In this document: positions 21,256-22,999 of the stretch, one piece after another
Position numbering within the stretch: the stretch's first letter is position 1
Layout: the number at the start of each line of letters is the position of its first letter
Virus record (IMG/VR): IMGVR_UViG_3300025012_000289
Coordinates: 1 to 22,999 of that record
Source: a virus
Length of the DNA: 22,999 bases
Strand: one strand, 5' to 3'
Made by a program: the position numbers and the translations under genes
Notes under the pieces: model-generated
The model's input: the letters and a program-made list of their open reading frames with translations, nothing else
Database searches by the model: none
Told to the model about the DNA's origin: nothing

Positions 21256-21938
21256 GTAAAGATACATTTTACTTCTCGCATGATTATAATGCTCGTGTTG
21301 ATGATAAAGTCAAGGCACTCATCAGAAAACATGGAATGGCTGGTTATGGTGTGTTTTGGGCAATAATTGAAGACCTCTATAATAATGCGAACGCATTGCG
21401 TTCGGATTACGAAGGCATTGCGTATGATTTGCGAGTGGATAGCGAATTAGTGAAAAGTATAATAAATGATTTTGATTTATTTATTTTAGAGAATGATTCT
21501 TTTGGTTCAATAAGTATAGAAAATAGACTGGATGACAGAAATAGTAAAAGTGAAAAGGCCAGACAATCAGCATTTTCAAGATGGAATAAAATCAAAACAG
21601 ATGCGAACGCAATGCGAACGCAATGCGATAGCAATGCTATAAAGGAAAGGAAAGGAAATAAAGTATATAAAGGAAAGGAAATAAAAGATAGTAAAATATT
21701 CACACCTCCGACTATTGAAGAAGTAAAACAATATTTTAAAGAATCAGGTTATTCAGAAGATTGTGCCATAAATGCCTTTGAATATTATACTGATCTTGAC
21801 TGGCACGATAAAAATGATAATCCTGTACTGAACTGGAAAATGAAAATGAGAACTGTTTGGTTTAAGGATGAACATAAAATAAAAGAGAGAGCTGATTTTT
21901 CAAGGATAGATAAGATACTTAAAACACTTAAAAAATGA
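21252..21938 (+). CDS. DUF4373-type replication initiator protein
   Basis: A 228-residue protein. Residues 1 to about 95 match the DUF4373 (Lin1244/Lin1753-type) N-terminal domain: FYFSHDYNARVDDKVKALIRKHGMAGYGVFWAIIE and a following AYDLRVDSELVKSIINDFDLF, a winged-helix domain found in phage and plasmid replication proteins. Residues 110-145 are a low-complexity basic linker (KERKGNKVYKGKEIKDS). The C-terminal part, starting FTPPTIEEVKQYF, is the common tail domain of these initiators. The linker DNA carries three tandem 11-bp repeats and an A/G-rich tract, and another copy lies in the DUF4373 part, so the gene probably contains its own origin. ATGA overlaps join it to its neighbours on both sides. 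Confidence 0.75.
   Translation: MSKDTFYFSHDYNARVDDKVKALIRKHGMAGYGVFWAIIEDLYNNANALRSDYEGIAYDLRVDSELVKSIINDFDLFILENDSFGSISIENRLDDRNSKSEKARQSAFSRWNKIKTDANAMRTQCDSNAIKERKGNKVYKGKEIKDSKIFTPPTIEEVKQYFKESGYSEDCAINAFEYYTDLDWHDKNDNPVLNWKMKMRTVWFKDEHKIKERADFSRIDKILKTLKK
21385..21700 (+). other. Candidate replication origin with 11-bp iterons inside the initiator gene
   Basis: The 11-mer ATGCGAACGCA occurs at 21385-21395, 21601-21611 and 21612-21622 exactly; 21623-21633 is ATGCGATAGCA, and 21397-21407 is an inverted copy with one mismatch. Each unit contains the dyad TGCG-AA-CGCA. An 11-base period does not follow codons, and the three tandem units encode different residues, so the repeat is kept at DNA level. 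Directly after come two copies of an A/G-rich TATAAAGGAAAGGAAA-type run (21638-21690), fit for strand opening. Lambda has its origin iterons inside gene O in the same way. Confidence 0.55.
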
Positions 21939-22468
21939 GTAGCAATTCAGAAAACTATATAACCGATTTTGTTAGGGATATACCATCAGTATACCTAAAA
22001 GAGATCATTGAGCTTACAATGAAAAACTGTTCATTGAATATGGGTACTCATTATACGGATGAAATATTGGACAGGACTATTGAAATAATAAAAGAGAACT
22101 TTTCATATATGACTGTCAATCTTGTAGTATCAGCATTATACAGGGGGTCAATGGGTAATTTTGGTGCAGGGAGGTTAATTCCTAAAACTATTTCACAATG
22201 GTTAAGGGAGGTATCTCAGGAATATATGAAAGAACGAGATCATAAAGAAATAGAAGAAAGACTTAAAAATACTGGAAATCCTATTGATTTACGTAAATAT
22301 CCAATGGGTACGGCTCTTAATCTTAAAATAGAATGGTTATTATCAGGATGTATTAACAGTGATGATTGGGATACAATATCATTGAAAGAACTTGCAGAAA
22401 TGATTGGTAATAAACAGAGTCCTCAGTTACATCATTTTCTTTTAACCGACAGGCGTAAAAATAAATAG
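21935..22468 (+). CDS. Replication-cluster protein, possible helicase loader
   Basis: A 177-residue protein without a Walker A motif, so not a DnaC-type ATPase. It is helical and charged; the middle contains NFSYMTVNLVVSALYRGSMGNFGAGRL and QWLREVSQEYMKERDHKE. Its start overlaps the initiator gene by ATGA, and the DnaA-domain-IV gene follows two bases after its stop. Position between an initiator and a DnaA-like protein suggests a replication accessory role such as loader or adaptor, but this is inferred; no known family is recognised. No Cys motif or membrane segment. Confidence 0.45.
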   Translation: MSSNSENYITDFVRDIPSVYLKEIIELTMKNCSLNMGTHYTDEILDRTIEIIKENFSYMTVNLVVSALYRGSMGNFGAGRLIPKTISQWLREVSQEYMKERDHKEIEERLKNTGNPIDLRKYPMGTALNLKIEWLLSGCINSDDWDTISLKELAEMIGNKQSPQLHHFLLTDRRKNK

Positions 22469-22470
22469 CT

Positions 22471-22836
22471 ATGAATATAACAGTACATACAATTACAGCA
22501 GAGGTAGCTTCTTACTACAGTATAAAGGTAGATGAAATTTACTCTATGCGGAAATTTTACAAAAACATAAAGTATAAGCATATTGTTATTTACTTTATTA
22601 GAAATATCCTTAAGATGTCACTTTCGGCAATAGGTCAGGAGTTTCCCGGTAAAAAAGGTTACTTAGATCATGCGACAATTAGTCATTCTTTAAGGTCGGT
22701 AAGTAATCAGATTGACACTAATCCGATTTACCGGGAAGAAGTTAATAATATCCGCAAAAGGCTTGAATCGCTTATTAAAGATACTCGGAAAATTGATGAG
22801 GAGGTGTACCAGGAAAATGACTTTTACTTAAACTAA
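22471..22836 (+). CDS. Stand-alone DnaA domain IV-like DNA-binding protein
   Basis: A 121-residue protein. Residues about 8-80 fit DnaA domain IV: VASYYSIKVDEIYSMRKFYKN (helices), VIYFIRNILKMSLSAIGQEF, then LDHATISHSLRSVSNQI, which resembles the DHxTVxxAxxKI motif that reads the DnaA box. Domains I-III, including the ATPase part, are absent. A lone DnaA domain IV could bind DnaA boxes at the phage or host origin, either to recruit host factors or to block host DnaA. It follows the DUF4373 initiator and a possible loader, so a role in replication control is likely. Confidence 0.7.
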   Translation: MNITVHTITAEVASYYSIKVDEIYSMRKFYKNIKYKHIVIYFIRNILKMSLSAIGQEFPGKKGYLDHATISHSLRSVSNQIDTNPIYREEVNNIRKRLESLIKDTRKIDEEVYQENDFYLN

Positions 22837-22841
22837 CCGAT

Positions 22842-22999
22842 ATGGATACTTTAATTGTAGTACTTTTGATTTTTAGCCTGATATTATCAGCAGTGATATG
22901 TACCTTTCTGTGGCTTCTGGGGCGTGGCAAAGAATGGAAGCTCAGGAATGATGCGATATTTGAAAGAGAATTAAGGGCGAGAATTAATATTGAAAAACA
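22842..22999 (+). CDS. Small membrane protein, 3' end cut off
   Basis: The frame starts MDTLIVVLLIFSLILSAV and remains open to the window end, so the stop is not seen. A single N-terminal hydrophobic segment (residues about 3-26) is followed by a basic, charged part (GRGKEWKLRNDAIFERELRARI). It has no lipobox. Family not recognised; the partial sequence does not allow more. Confidence 0.5.
   Translation, partial: MDTLIVVLLIFSLILSAVICTFLWLLGRGKEWKLRNDAIFERELRARINIEK

Noticed and set aside
1-22999. CRISPR array, tRNA or rRNA genes
   Set aside because: No regularly spaced direct repeats with spacers, no cloverleaf and no rRNA-like sequence was seen on either strand. The tandem 11-mers at 21601 have no spacers.

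Overview
The window is a piece of a tailed bacteriophage or prophage genome from a Bacteroidota host. Three things point to that host. Clear promoters follow the Bacteroidota pattern TTG/TTTG-N19-21-TAnnTTTG. Gene starts lack Shine-Dalgarno sequences and have A/T-rich leaders. A small phage lipoprotein has an LASC lipobox typical of the phylum. A tape-measure protein followed by Dit-like and Tal-like proteins, with no tail-sheath gene visible, suggests a long non-contractile (siphovirus-type) tail. No integrase, terminase or capsid gene is in the window, so lysogeny cannot be judged. Every gene is on the + strand except one tnpB.

Layout. 1-10162: tail module. It holds the tape measure (cut by the window start), a GIY-YIG homing endonuclease, Dit-like and Tal-like/fibre proteins, a decayed homing-endonuclease tail, an Ig-rich tail protein, a lipoprotein, a BppU-like protein, a repeat-bearing fibre protein and a lectin-like protein. 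10159-14318: small membrane proteins and the lysis module (M15 endopeptidase, holin-like protein, spanin-like coiled coil). It is interrupted by a tnpB-only IS200/IS605-type element and an HNH-AP2 homing endonuclease. 14352-14961: a monocistronic secreted-protein gene with its own promoter between terminators, like a phage moron. 14971-15044: a repeat-rich control region and the promoter of the early region. 15070-22999: small early proteins, then a recombination cassette (possible OB-type protein, YqaJ/lambda-type exonuclease, SSB-tip protein, DUF1367-like, NinG/Rap), DNA-binding proteins, an orphan DNA methyltransferase and a replication cluster (DUF4373 initiator, possible loader, DnaA-domain-IV protein).

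How the parts fit. The early genes are packed with ATGA/TGATG overlaps and look translationally coupled. The exonuclease and its neighbours would process ends and recombine DNA. The DUF4373 protein would start replication, probably at iterons inside its own gene. Late genes build the tail and lyse the cell.

The most unusual signals are four: (1) 11-bp iterons followed by an A/G-rich tract inside the initiator gene, resembling lambda O/ori; (2) a likely structured RNA at 20955-21073 with two interleaved 11-bp helices (pseudoknot order); (3) a 10-nt leader arm abutting the start codon of the first early gene that pairs with sequence after its stop, competing with a 16-bp hairpin; (4) a promoter-to-U-tract unit at 12941-13064 that may be a small RNA. 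All assignments come from reading the sequence, without database searches.
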